Of a stretch of 43,318 nt of DNA, positions 17,096 to 25,405 are shown in pieces. Both the position numbers and the translations under genes were made by a program. Positions within the stretch are counted from its first letter, which is position 1. Each line of letters begins with the position of its first letter. The stretch comes from Planctomycetota bacterium (GTDB lineage Bacteria; Planctomycetota; Planctomycetia; Pirellulales; UBA1268): positions 1 to 43,318 of the forward strand of contig QWPN01000043.1 of assembly GCA_003671185.1 (NCBI GenBank), written 5' to 3'. The notes beneath the pieces are model-generated. The model saw only the letters and a program-made list of their open reading frames with translations, was not told the origin of the DNA and did no database searches.

Positions 17096-18682
17096 GTGGC
17101 GGAGCATCCGGACGGCATGGCCGACGCAACCCGGGCATCATTCCCGGATCGCGACATCGTCGAGCACCTGCCCGACGGCGTCGCCGTCCTCGAAAACGGC
17201 GCCACGATCCGTTGGGCCAACGGCCGGTTGGCCGGATGGTGCGACGGCAGCGACCCGTGCGGTCGTGATTTCTTCGCCGCCCTGGGAATGTCCCCGGCCG
17301 AGCCGGGCGCGACCGCCTCCGAACTCGCGGCGATTCGCGAGGCGCTGGCCGCCGGCCGCGTTGCCAGCGGCACGCTGCGTGGTGCCGGCAATCGCTTCTT
17401 CGACATCCAGGCCTCCGCCGCGTTTCAGCCGCGCTCATCCGCTGCGGCGTCCGCAACCCGCACGGTGATCACCGTGCGCGACGTCACCCACACCATCCTC
17501 GAGCAGCAGAAGCGCGCGGCGATTCATGCTGCCGGACAAAAACTCGCCGATCTTTCGCCGGCTGAACTCGCCGACATGACGGTCGCCGAACGGATCGAGC
17601 TCCTGAAGAGCAACATCATCCACTACTCCAAGGATCTGTTGCAGTTCGACGTGCTGGAAATCCGCCTCCTCGACCGGCAGACAGGCCGCCTCGAGCCGCT
17701 GCTCGCCGAGGGCATGCAGCCCGAGGCAGAGGCTCGCATCCTCTACGCGCGCCCGGAACACAATGGCGTCACCGGCTATGTGGCGGCGACGGGCCGAGGG
17801 TACTGCTGCAACGACACCACCAAGGACCCGCTGTACTTGGAGGGCTGCAAGGGGGCCAAGAGCTCCATCACCGTGCCGCTCATGCTCCACGACCACGTCA
17901 TCGGCACGTTCAACGTGGAGAGCCCGGAGCCGGGCGGCTTCGACGGCACCGACCTGCAGTTCCTGGAGATCTTTTCGCGGGACGTTGCGGCGGCGCTCAA
18001 CACGCTCGAACTGCTCGTCGCCGAGAAGGCGTCGACAGCCGCCGAGAGCATCGAGGCTATCCACGGTGCGGTGGCCCTGCCGGTCGACGACATCCTCAAC
18101 GACGCCGTCAGCGTCATGGAGCGTTACATCGGCCACGACGCCGACGTGGTGGAACGACTGCACCGCATTCTGCGGAACGCCCGGGACATCAAGCTGGTGA
18201 TCCAGCGGGTGGGCGAAAAGATGGCTCCCAGCGCAGCCCATGCACAGCGTCGCCCGGGCGAGCGTCGCTCCGCCCTCGCGGGCCGGCGCGTCCTCGTCGT
18301 CGACTCCGACGAGCAGGTGCGGGCGGCCGCCCATGCGCTGCTGGAAAAGTCGGGCTGCACTGTGGAGACGGCACGTGACGGCGCGGAGGCCGCGTCGATG
18401 GTGCGCTCCGGCGGCGGCGACGCCTACGACGTGATCATCGCCGACATACGCCTGCCTGACATGAGTGGCTACCAGTTGCTTCTGCGGCTCAAGGAACTGA
18501 TCGACCCGGTGCCGTTGGTGCTGATGACAGGGTTCGGATACGACCCGGGCCACTCGATCGTGAAGGCACGGCAGGCGGGCATCGATCTCGTGCTGTTCAA
18601 GCCGTTTCGCATCGATCAACTGCTCGATACGGTGGAAAAGGCGGCCGCCCGGCAGCGGGCCGCCACCACGCCGACCTCCTGA
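17096..18682 (+). CDS. PAS/GAF/receiver-domain signalling protein without kinase domain
   Basis: 528 residues. Residues about 20-130 look like a PAS fold (IVEHLPDGVAVLENGATIRWANGRLAGW..., ending VITVRDVTHTILEQQKRA). About 160-310 is a GAF domain (LLKSNIIHYSKDLLQFDVLEIRLLD, SITVPLMLHDHVIGTFNVES). A helical linker follows, then a receiver domain from about 396 with VLVVDSDEQ, phosphoacceptor D450 (IIADIRLPDMSG), the MTG threonine and K502 (LFKPF). No HisKA or HATPase motif (N-box, G-box) is seen, so it needs a partner kinase. The GTG at 17096 is chosen because GGAGG lies 7 bases upstream; the frame extends further but would cover the promoter. Divergent from sdhCAB. Output unknown; no DNA-binding or cyclase domain. 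Confidence 0.8.
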   Translation: MAEHPDGMADATRASFPDRDIVEHLPDGVAVLENGATIRWANGRLAGWCDGSDPCGRDFFAALGMSPAEPGATASELAAIREALAAGRVASGTLRGAGNRFFDIQASAAFQPRSSAAASATRTVITVRDVTHTILEQQKRAAIHAAGQKLADLSPAELADMTVAERIELLKSNIIHYSKDLLQFDVLEIRLLDRQTGRLEPLLAEGMQPEAEARILYARPEHNGVTGYVAATGRGYCCNDTTKDPLYLEGCKGAKSSITVPLMLHDHVIGTFNVESPEPGGFDGTDLQFLEIFSRDVAAALNTLELLVAEKASTAAESIEAIHGAVALPVDDILNDAVSVMERYIGHDADVVERLHRILRNARDIKLVIQRVGEKMAPSAAHAQRRPGERRSALAGRRVLVVDSDEQVRAAAHALLEKSGCTVETARDGAEAASMVRSGGGDAYDVIIADIRLPDMSGYQLLLRLKELIDPVPLVLMTGFGYDPGHSIVKARQAGIDLVLFKPFRIDQLLDTVEKAAARQRAATTPTS

Positions 18683-18851
18683 CGGCGGCCGTCTCTGCCC
18701 CGCCGCGTGTTCGCAGCCTCCCCGGGTTGCCGGCCTTGCGGTAGCCGCCCACCCCACCGGTGTTTCCATCTCTGACGTGGCCTTGACCCACGGCTCGATG
18801 GGGCGGTACTCCTCCCGCCCTTCGGAGCCTCCCGCACAGGATTTGCACCCC

Positions 18852-21686
18852 ATGCCACATCCATTCGCCCGGTGGTCGGATTCTCGCTGCAGCCACGATC
18901 GGCAGCGCTCGTCCGCCATCGGCCTCCTCGCCGTGATGGCCTGCGCCCTGGCCACGGCCGTGCCCCGCGGCGTGACGCATGCCGAGGAGTTGCCTGCGCC
19001 GGAGGCGGCCAGCAACGACGCCGACGCGGCGCGGCGGCTGATCCAGGAGGCGATCGAACAGTCGGCCGCACAGGGCAGGACGGCCCAGGCGCCGCGCGAG
19101 AGCAATCCGGTGGCCGACGCTGGTGATGTGCCCGACACGCTGCTCGTGGCCCGGGCCTCCGCCGAGGTGGCGGCCCGCCAGCTGGAGGCCAAGCGGCTCG
19201 CGCAGCGGTCGCCGGCCGATGCCCTGGCCCTGCTCGACGAAACGGCGGCGGGCCTGGAGAAGCAACCCCTACCCGCCGAGACGCGGGCCCAACTGCTGCG
19301 GCGCATCGAGCGCACGCGGCGCGACGTCGAGGAGTCCACCGGCAAGCGGCGGGCGGAACTGGCCCTGGAGCGGCAGAGCAGCAGGGTCGAAGCCCAGATC
19401 GACCGCGAGCGGGCCCAGAAGGTCGAGGTCGATCAGCGTATCGCGATGCTCGTGGAGGAATACAACACCCTCATCGACACCCAGCGATTCGCCGAAGCCG
19501 AGGCGATCGCCAAGAAGGCGGGCCAGTTGGCACCCGATAATCCGGTGGTGCGGCAGTTGCTGGCCCAGAGCCGCGTGATCCGGCGCATCGACACGCAGCG
19601 GACCATCGAGGGCCAGCAGAACGACGGCTTCCTCGACGTCGTCGAGGACATCGATCGCTCGGGGCGCCCCTTCGCCGGCCCGATCGCCTTTCCGGAGGTC
19701 AAGGAGTGGGACGTCCTCACTCGCGACCGCAAGAAACTCCTGGAGGGCGGAGCCCGGGTCAGCGCCGCCGAAGTCGCCATCCACAAGAAGCTCGACACGA
19801 AGGTCAAGCCGGCCTACCGCAATCAGCCACTGGCGACCGTGATCGATGCCCTGGCCACCCAGGCCGACGTGGCCATCCACCTCGACCTGGTGGGGCTCGA
19901 ACAGGAGGCCGTGCGCAGCGACACGCCCGTGACGCTGGCACTCGACCAGCCAATCTCCTTGAAAAGCGCCCTCAAGTTGCTGCTCGAGCCACTGCATCTC
20001 GGCTACGTCGTCAAGGACGAGGTGCTGAAGATCACCAGCCCCCGGCTCGTGATGGGCGACGTGTACGCCGTCACCTACCCGGTCGCCGACCTCGTGCTGC
20101 CGATTCCCAACTTCACCTCCGACGGCCTGGGCATCACCGGCGCCCTGCGGGATGGCTACTCGCAGGCCGCGCAGCGCAACGCCCTGTCGGTGGAAGTCGG
20201 GCCGCCCCCCGTCGGTGTCAACCCACTGGCCCGGCCGGCGGCCGCCGGCGATGGGTCGCTCGATGCCGCCTCGCTGGCCCAGGTGCCGCCGCGCGGCAAC
20301 AACGCTCCGGCCACCGGCACCGCACCGGCCATCCCCTTCGGTTCACCGGGTGCCGGCGGCCGGCAGACGGACTTCCAGTCGCTCATCGACCTGATCCAGA
20401 GCACGATCGCACCGGAGACGTGGGACGTGATCGGCGGCCGGGGTGCCATCAAGCCGTTCGAGACGAACCTCAGCCTGGTGGTGAATCAGACCCAGGAGGT
20501 GCACGAGAAGCTCGCCGACCTGCTGGAGCAGTTGCGCCGGCTGCAGGACCTGCAGGTCACGATCGAGGTGCGCTTCATCACGTTGAACGACACCTTCTTC
20601 GAGCGCATCGGCGTCGACTTCGACTTCAATATCCAGTCGACCTCGCGGCAGCCGCTCAACATGACGGCCGTGCCCACACAAAACAACAGCTCCAACAATC
20701 CTGTCAACTACGGCATCCGGGCGGCCCCGGGAGGCCCCACGCAGCTGATCGGCCTCGATAACGCGGGCAACCCCGGCGTGGCCCTGGGCCCCGCCGTAAA
20801 CCCGGGGGCCGGGGGCGGCGTAAACCGCGCCGGCGTGCCGGGCCGGAGTTTCTTCTCGATCCCGTTCCGGCAAAACAGCTTCGGCAGCGCCACTGTGCCC
20901 TCATTGCCGGGCCTGCCCGACCCGGCCACGTCGGCGGCCAACTTCGGATTCGCGATCCTCTCCGACATCGAGGCCTACTTCCTCATCCAAGCCGCCCAGG
21001 GCAACACCCGTTCGAACGTCATGCAGGCGCCGAAGGTGACGCTCTTCAACGGCCAGCAGGCCTACGTCTCGGACACGCGGCAGCGGCCGTTCGTGACCGC
21101 CGTCGTGCCGGTGGTGGGCGACTTCGCGGCCGCCCAACAACCGGTCATCACCGTGCTCAACGAGGGCACGGCGGTGAACGTGCAGGCCGTCGTGTCGAAT
21201 GACCGGCGTTTCGTGCGACTGACGCTGGTGCCCTTCTTCTCACAGATCGGCAAGGTGGAGGAATTCCAGTTCGAGGGCTCCCGGTCCACGAAGTCGAAGA
21301 GCAGCGACCAGCAGTCGGGCGTGAACGTCGGGGCTCCGGGCGCCAACGGCTTTGCCGGTCTGAACGGCAACTCGGCGCGGACAGGCGAACTCGAGTTGCA
21401 GTCCAACGGCACGACGATCCAGTTGCCGGAATTCGTCTTCACCACCGTGACGACGACCGTCAGCGTGCCCGACGGCGGCACGGTGCTGCTGGGTGGCATC
21501 AAGCGCCTGCGCGAGGGACGCAACGAGTTCGGCGTCCCGATTCTCTCCAAGGTCCCCTACATCAACCGGCTGTTCAAGAACGTGGGCCTGGGCCGGACGA
21601 CCGACAGCCTGATGCTGATGGTGACGCCCCGCATCATCATCCAGGAAGAGGAAGAGGAGAAGCTCCTGGGCACGAACAAGCCGTGA
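18852..21686 (+). CDS. Secretin-family outer-membrane channel protein (type II/III secretion, GspD-like) with long N-terminal region
   Basis: 944 residues. A Sec signal is visible (AIGLLAVMACALATAVPRGVTHAEE). Residues about 60-290 are helical and charged, with likely coiled coil and TPR-like stretches (RRAELALERQSSRVEAQIDRE). From about 315 a secretin N0/STN-like domain follows (PLATVIDALATQADVAIHLDLV...VTLALDQPISLKSALKLLL). The C-terminal secretin domain (about 560-935) begins with LQVTIEVRFITLNDTFFERIGVDF and ends with VPDGGTVLLGGIKR, VPILSKVPYINRLFKN and LMLMVTPRIII. Low-complexity Gly/Pro/Ala/Asn linkers interrupt it (around 20200-20340 and 20750-20840). It should form a multimeric pore in the outer membrane. 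No other type II secretion or pilus gene is adjacent. Start ATG 18852 fits the signal peptide; an earlier in-frame ATG at 18777 is less likely. Confidence 0.88.
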   Translation: MPHPFARWSDSRCSHDRQRSSAIGLLAVMACALATAVPRGVTHAEELPAPEAASNDADAARRLIQEAIEQSAAQGRTAQAPRESNPVADAGDVPDTLLVARASAEVAARQLEAKRLAQRSPADALALLDETAAGLEKQPLPAETRAQLLRRIERTRRDVEESTGKRRAELALERQSSRVEAQIDRERAQKVEVDQRIAMLVEEYNTLIDTQRFAEAEAIAKKAGQLAPDNPVVRQLLAQSRVIRRIDTQRTIEGQQNDGFLDVVEDIDRSGRPFAGPIAFPEVKEWDVLTRDRKKLLEGGARVSAAEVAIHKKLDTKVKPAYRNQPLATVIDALATQADVAIHLDLVGLEQEAVRSDTPVTLALDQPISLKSALKLLLEPLHLGYVVKDEVLKITSPRLVMGDVYAVTYPVADLVLPIPNFTSDGLGITGALRDGYSQAAQRNALSVEVGPPPVGVNPLARPAAAGDGSLDAASLAQVPPRGNNAPATGTAPAIPFGSPGAGGRQTDFQSLIDLIQSTIAPETWDVIGGRGAIKPFETNLSLVVNQTQEVHEKLADLLEQLRRLQDLQVTIEVRFITLNDTFFERIGVDFDFNIQSTSRQPLNMTAVPTQNNSSNNPVNYGIRAAPGGPTQLIGLDNAGNPGVALGPAVNPGAGGGVNRAGVPGRSFFSIPFRQNSFGSATVPSLPGLPDPATSAANFGFAILSDIEAYFLIQAAQGNTRSNVMQAPKVTLFNGQQAYVSDTRQRPFVTAVVPVVGDFAAAQQPVITVLNEGTAVNVQAVVSNDRRFVRLTLVPFFSQIGKVEEFQFEGSRSTKSKSSDQQSGVNVGAPGANGFAGLNGNSARTGELELQSNGTTIQLPEFVFTTVTTTVSVPDGGTVLLGGIKRLREGRNEFGVPILSKVPYINRLFKNVGLGRTTDSLMLMVTPRIIIQEEEEEKLLGTNKP

Positions 21687-21696
21687 CGGAGGATCG

Positions 21697-22134
21697 ATGA
21701 CGGCCCGGCGTCCGGATTCCGTGCCGGGTCACGACGGGGAAACCCCGCTGACCCGATGCTGCATCGTCGCCGGGACCCTGCTCGGGGCCACCGCGGTCGC
21801 GGGGGGCGCGTTCGGCGCCCACGGCCTGAAGCAGATCCTCGAGGCGAATGGCCAGGCCGCCAACTGGGAAACAGCGGCCCGCTACTGCATGTACCATGCG
21901 CTGGCGCTCGTGGCCCTGGGGATGCTCGCCACGCTGCGGCCACGGCTCAGGGGAACGATCGCCGCGGCGGCGATCTGCTTCATGGCCGGCACGCTGGTGT
22001 TCAGCGGCTGCCTGGCGGTGCTGGCCCTGACGGGGGTGAAAATTCTGGGAGCCGTCGTGCCCATCGGGGGCGTGCTGCTCATCGCAGGATGGCTGCTGGC
22101 GGCCTGGGCTGCCGCCCGCACCGAGGACACCTGA
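21697..22134 (+). CDS. DUF423 (YgdD-type) small membrane protein
   Basis: 145 residues with four predicted transmembrane segments. GAFGAHGLK (about 38-46) and the helix starting YCMYHALALVALGM are hallmarks of the DUF423 family, followed by AGTLVFSGCL and the last hydrophobic hairpin. The family is widespread, inner-membrane and of unknown function. A strong GGAGG lies 7 bases before the ATG, only 10 bases after the secretin stop, so it is probably co-transcribed with it. The first 18 residues are a short hydrophilic extension. Confidence 0.88.
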   Translation: MTARRPDSVPGHDGETPLTRCCIVAGTLLGATAVAGGAFGAHGLKQILEANGQAANWETAARYCMYHALALVALGMLATLRPRLRGTIAAAAICFMAGTLVFSGCLAVLALTGVKILGAVVPIGGVLLIAGWLLAAWAAARTEDT

Positions 22135-22146
22135 CGGCTCCCCGGC

Positions 22147-23061
22147 TCACGGGGTGAAGGGCTCGCCTTCCCCAAGGCCGTTCTGTTCCTCCATCGGCGG
22201 CTCGGCTTCGCGCTCCGCGGGGAGGTCGGCGGCGGCATCCCCGCTGCCGCCATCGGCTTGGGCATCCCCGGCCGCCGTGTCGGCCTCCTTGTCGTCCTTC
22301 ATCTCCTCGGCGGGTTCCTCGGCCGGCTGCCGCACGGGCTCGGCCATGGGCTCTTCAGGCGCGGCATCAGCCGGCACACGCTCGGAGGGCTCTTCCGCCG
22401 CCGGCTCGGCAGGCAGCCGTTCCGCCGGCTCGTTCATCGGCGGCGCTTGCAGATTTTCCCGGGGGTCCGACAGCGGCGGGAGTTCGGCAGGCGGCTCACC
22501 GCCTGCTCCCTGGTTCTCCTGAAACTGGTCGATTTGCTCGCGAATCTCCTCGTCGCGACGGGGCCGTTGACGCTGCACTTCGTCCTGGGCATCCATCGTG
22601 TCCAGGTACCGGCGCTGGCTCGCGCGGCGGTTTTGCTGCTGGCTCACCAGGCGGGCCCGGGTCCGGTGCCGCTCCAGTTGCAGGCGATCGGGGCCCTGCA
22701 CGCGTTCCAGCGACCGGGCCACGTCAACCGCCATCAACCGCTCGGGATCGGCCTCCAATTCGGCGCCTTTGGTGAAGTCGGCCTCGGCCTCGTCGGTGCG
22801 TCCCATGCGCAGTGCCGCCAGCCCGCGAAAGTAATAGACCCGCGGGTCGCGGGAGCCGGCCTCGATGGCGTTCGTGAGGTCGTCGTAACTCCGGCCCAGT
22901 TGGCCGGCGAAAAACGAGTGCACGCCGGCACCGTAGACGGCCTGGGTCGGCACGCTGTCGACGCTGGGCTGTGCCGCCAGCCGGCCGCCCGCAAGCCCGG
23001 CCAGTACGGCCATCACGAGCACGGTTCCCACACTCCTCCGCCCGTCATCGCAACCTGTCAT
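22147..23061 (-). CDS. Exported TPR protein with long acidic Pro/Glu/Ala-rich tail
   Basis: 304 residues. N-terminal signal-like segment (VGTVLVMAVLAGLAGGRLAAQ), then two or so TPR-like units: LGRSYDDLTNAIEAGSRDPRVYYFRGLAALRMGRTDEAEADFTKGAELEAD. A basic, Gln/Arg-rich helix (about 125-180) follows, and residues about 185-304 are low-complexity, rich in PAEEP-like repeats, predicted disordered. TPR repeats mediate protein contacts; the partner is unknown. Start ATG 23061 has AAAGGGA upstream; the open frame extends further but includes no good start. Upstream neighbours on the same strand are an unknown protein and CutA. Confidence 0.75.
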   Translation of the reverse strand: MTGCDDGRRSVGTVLVMAVLAGLAGGRLAAQPSVDSVPTQAVYGAGVHSFFAGQLGRSYDDLTNAIEAGSRDPRVYYFRGLAALRMGRTDEAEADFTKGAELEADPERLMAVDVARSLERVQGPDRLQLERHRTRARLVSQQQNRRASQRRYLDTMDAQDEVQRQRPRRDEEIREQIDQFQENQGAGGEPPAELPPLSDPRENLQAPPMNEPAERLPAEPAAEEPSERVPADAAPEEPMAEPVRQPAEEPAEEMKDDKEADTAAGDAQADGGSGDAAADLPAEREAEPPMEEQNGLGEGEPFTP

Positions 23062-23172
23062 GTCGATCCCTTTCTCGTGGCACAACGCCGAACGTTGTCG
23101 GATATCGACCGAACCGAGTGCCTCAGCCGCGGCCTGACCGGCGGAGGCGGAACAACTGTCACCACCCGACAT

Positions 23173-23652
23173 TCAGGCCGGCCGCAGGGTTTGCCCATCC
23201 CCGGCAAGGCCCCGGGCATGAGCATGCCTGCAAAACGTCTCCTGGTCGAGGAATACCGCGGCCCGAGTGAGCTGCATGATCAGGGACTGGGCAGGCCAGC
23301 CAAAGGCTCCCAGCAGCTGCTCGAATTCGGCGGCCGGACAGCTTCCCTTGAGGTCCACCAGGAGAACCCGGCCGGCCTTCTCGAACGCATTGCCGTCCAC
23401 CTGCCACCACGTCCCCTCCCGGGGGCTCGTCCACACGAACGACCCGTCTGGCTCGGCGTACAGCCGTTCCAGGGCGGCAAGGCCGGCCAACGCCGCGTCG
23501 AAGTCGACCGCCATCGGCTCGGCCAGGGCGTCGTGCGGCGCGTCCAGAACCGGCCAGGTGCCCCAGGCGTCCGCGTGCGTGCCACCGGGTCGAGCATTCG
23601 CCGGACGGGCGTGCAGCGTGATCTCGAAGGCGTAGGGCCCGTCAGGCCGCAT
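23173..23652 (-). CDS. Conserved-looking hypothetical protein
   Basis: 159 residues, no signal peptide or membrane segment. The sequence looks like a compact folded protein: an N-terminal strand (YAFEITLHARP), a Trp-rich centre (FVWTSPREGTWWQVDGNAF), a VLLVDLKGSCP strand and a helix FEQLLGAFGWPAQSLIMQL. I do not recognise the family. GGGGAG lies about 9 bases before ATG 23652, supporting the start. It follows cutA by 33 bases on the same strand and is probably co-transcribed. Function unknown. Confidence 0.65.
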   Translation of the reverse strand: MRPDGPYAFEITLHARPANARPGGTHADAWGTWPVLDAPHDALAEPMAVDFDAALAGLAALERLYAEPDGSFVWTSPREGTWWQVDGNAFEKAGRVLLVDLKGSCPAAEFEQLLGAFGWPAQSLIMQLTRAAVFLDQETFCRHAHARGLAGDGQTLRPA

Positions 23653-23685
23653 GGTGTCCGTCTCCCCAATGCCACCGGCGTCGAG

Positions 23686-24039
23686 TCAGCCACCGTCGAC
23701 GTAACCCCGCACCCAAGCAGCGTAGGCGGGCGATGCCGACACCGGAGTGACGAGCAGTTCCGGGGTCTCGTAGTCGTGCAGGGCGGCGATCCCCCGCAGG
23801 CACGCGACCTCGCCGGCGGACGTCGTCTTGCAGGTGCAGCGCCACTCCTGCACGGATTCGATCGCCCCGTTCCAGGCATACGTGCTGTGCAGGGGACCGT
23901 CCACTTGGACGCAGGCCGCCAGCCTCTCGTGCACCAGCCGTGCGGCGCACGCCTCCGCGGCGCCGCGTGAGGGGAACGTCGTGCGAATCTCCACGATGCC
24001 GGGCAGGGAGGGTGCGACGACGGAGCGAACGCTGGACAT
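23686..24039 (-). CDS. cutA: CutA1 family divalent-ion tolerance protein
   Basis: 117 residues, typical length for this trimeric, ferredoxin-like protein linked to divalent cation tolerance in E. coli though its exact role is unsettled. Recognisable: VEIRTTFPSRGAAEACAARLVHERLAACVQV at the N-terminus, then YAWNGAIESVQEWRCTCKTT, and the C-terminal YETPELLVTPVSASPAYAAWV, which matches the family YExPEI segment. The first 14 residues are a short extension. It lies between the unknown 159-residue protein and the LpxH-like gene on the same strand with short gaps (33 and 39 bases), so likely one transcript. Confidence 0.93.
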   Translation of the reverse strand: MSSVRSVVAPSLPGIVEIRTTFPSRGAAEACAARLVHERLAACVQVDGPLHSTYAWNGAIESVQEWRCTCKTTSAGEVACLRGIAALHDYETPELLVTPVSASPAYAAWVRGYVDGG

Positions 24040-24078
24040 GGGATCGGCATCTCCGGGCGCGGACGGGGCACCCGCTCA

Positions 24079-25305
24079 TCATGCCGCGTCGACGACCCGG
24101 CCGCCAACGGGGCAACGGGCCTGAGGCCGGTCGATCGTGACCACGGCCGAGGCGCCGGCCGCCGACTCGAGCCGTTCCCGATGAAGCCGGCCGCCGGCGT
24201 CGACGCCCACCACGACTGCGGCGTGGTGGTCGCCGGCCGCGGAACCACGCCCCGCCACCACCACGTCTCCGCAGCCTTTCCCAGCGGACTGCGGCAGGCA
24301 ACCCCACGGCTGATGGCCAAGCACGTCCATCCCCGGATCGTGGTCCGCCGCCGCCAGCCGCTGTTCCACGGCCGCGGCGGCAGCATCGTCGGGGCGGCCC
24401 AGCGCGGCCCCAAGCACCGGGACGAGCGCCGCGACGGCATCGAATTCCACGGCGCAGCCCGGCGCGGAACGCCGGGCTGCCTCGCCCCAGGCATCGACGG
24501 CCCGGCGCCAGGCGGGCTCGATCGAACTGCGGAGCACATCGGCAGTTCCCGAGTCGACGACCGCCGCCGCCCACGCCGCCAGCCTGCGGGGAATGTCGAC
24601 TGGCCGGCTCGCGGCCAGCAGGCGGATCAGCGGCCGTGCGGCGTGCCACGCCGTCCCCCGCGACCGCAGCGCCACGGCAAACGGCACGAGGAGATCGACC
24701 GCCACGCTCTCGGCGAGCGTGGGCGGCCGCCCGTACGAACCCGCCGCCGATCCGGCCTCGATGTGACAGGCGGGATCGAGATCGTGACCATGCCGCACCG
24801 AGAGCATGCCGTCCGACCAACGCAGGCCGGCGGAAAACGGATGCCGCGAGGTCGGCGTCACCACCTCGGTCAGCCAGAAGTCACGGTCACCAGCGAGCAG
24901 CGTGAGCCGCACCGGAACGATCTGCCGAGCGGCCCAATCGGGCCGGCCGCGGGCGTCGGCGGCCGACACCGGGAGTCCGCAGCGCACCCAGCGTGCGAGG
25001 CGCCCCATCAGCCTGCGCGCCGCCCAGAGCGTCTGGATCGCGACCGCACGGCGCACGGCGCGGGCTCCTCGGCCGGCCTGCCAGGGCCGCGCTCCCCCGC
25101 ACCAGGCATCGGACACCAGCCAATCAAAGGTGTCGCCGGCCAACACGAGATCGACGCCGTCGACAGGGCGATACCTTCCGTCGCGGCGGAATCCGGACCG
25201 CATCACGGCCCGGTGGATGGCCGTCAGCAGCCATTCACACCCGCCGGCCGGCCGACTCACCAGCCTGCCGTCGGAGAGCCCCCAGTTCGATGCGACCACG
25301 AGCAT
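24079..25305 (-). CDS. LpxH/calcineurin-like metallophosphoesterase relative with degenerate active site
   Basis: 408 residues. The order of motifs follows the LpxH-type phosphoesterase fold: VDLVLAGDTFDWL (GD 57-58, D61), LLAGDRDFWL (139-144, corresponding to GNRDF), SVRHGHDLDP (169-178) and LGHQPWG (about 327-333, at the usual GHxH site). The first metal motif, normally DxH, is missing: the N-terminal strand reads VVASNWGLSDG where SDLHLxDG is expected, and GHxH is GHQP. Metal binding is therefore probably impaired and function may be non-enzymatic. The C-terminal 90 residues are a small beta-rich part. GGAGG sits 5 bases before ATG 25305. Followed by cutA. Confidence 0.65.
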   Translation of the reverse strand: MLVVASNWGLSDGRLVSRPAGGCEWLLTAIHRAVMRSGFRRDGRYRPVDGVDLVLAGDTFDWLVSDAWCGGARPWQAGRGARAVRRAVAIQTLWAARRLMGRLARWVRCGLPVSAADARGRPDWAARQIVPVRLTLLAGDRDFWLTEVVTPTSRHPFSAGLRWSDGMLSVRHGHDLDPACHIEAGSAAGSYGRPPTLAESVAVDLLVPFAVALRSRGTAWHAARPLIRLLAASRPVDIPRRLAAWAAAVVDSGTADVLRSSIEPAWRRAVDAWGEAARRSAPGCAVEFDAVAALVPVLGAALGRPDDAAAAAVEQRLAAADHDPGMDVLGHQPWGCLPQSAGKGCGDVVVAGRGSAAGDHHAAVVVGVDAGGRLHRERLESAAGASAVVTIDRPQARCPVGGRVVDAA

Positions 25306-25405
25306 GACTACCTCCGCCCGTCGTCATCGGCCCGAAGCGGCCCATGGCTTGGCGTGGGCGGCGGATCGTGCCGATGCTGCCGGTCGTGAGGCTGCCCGGA
25401 GCGGT

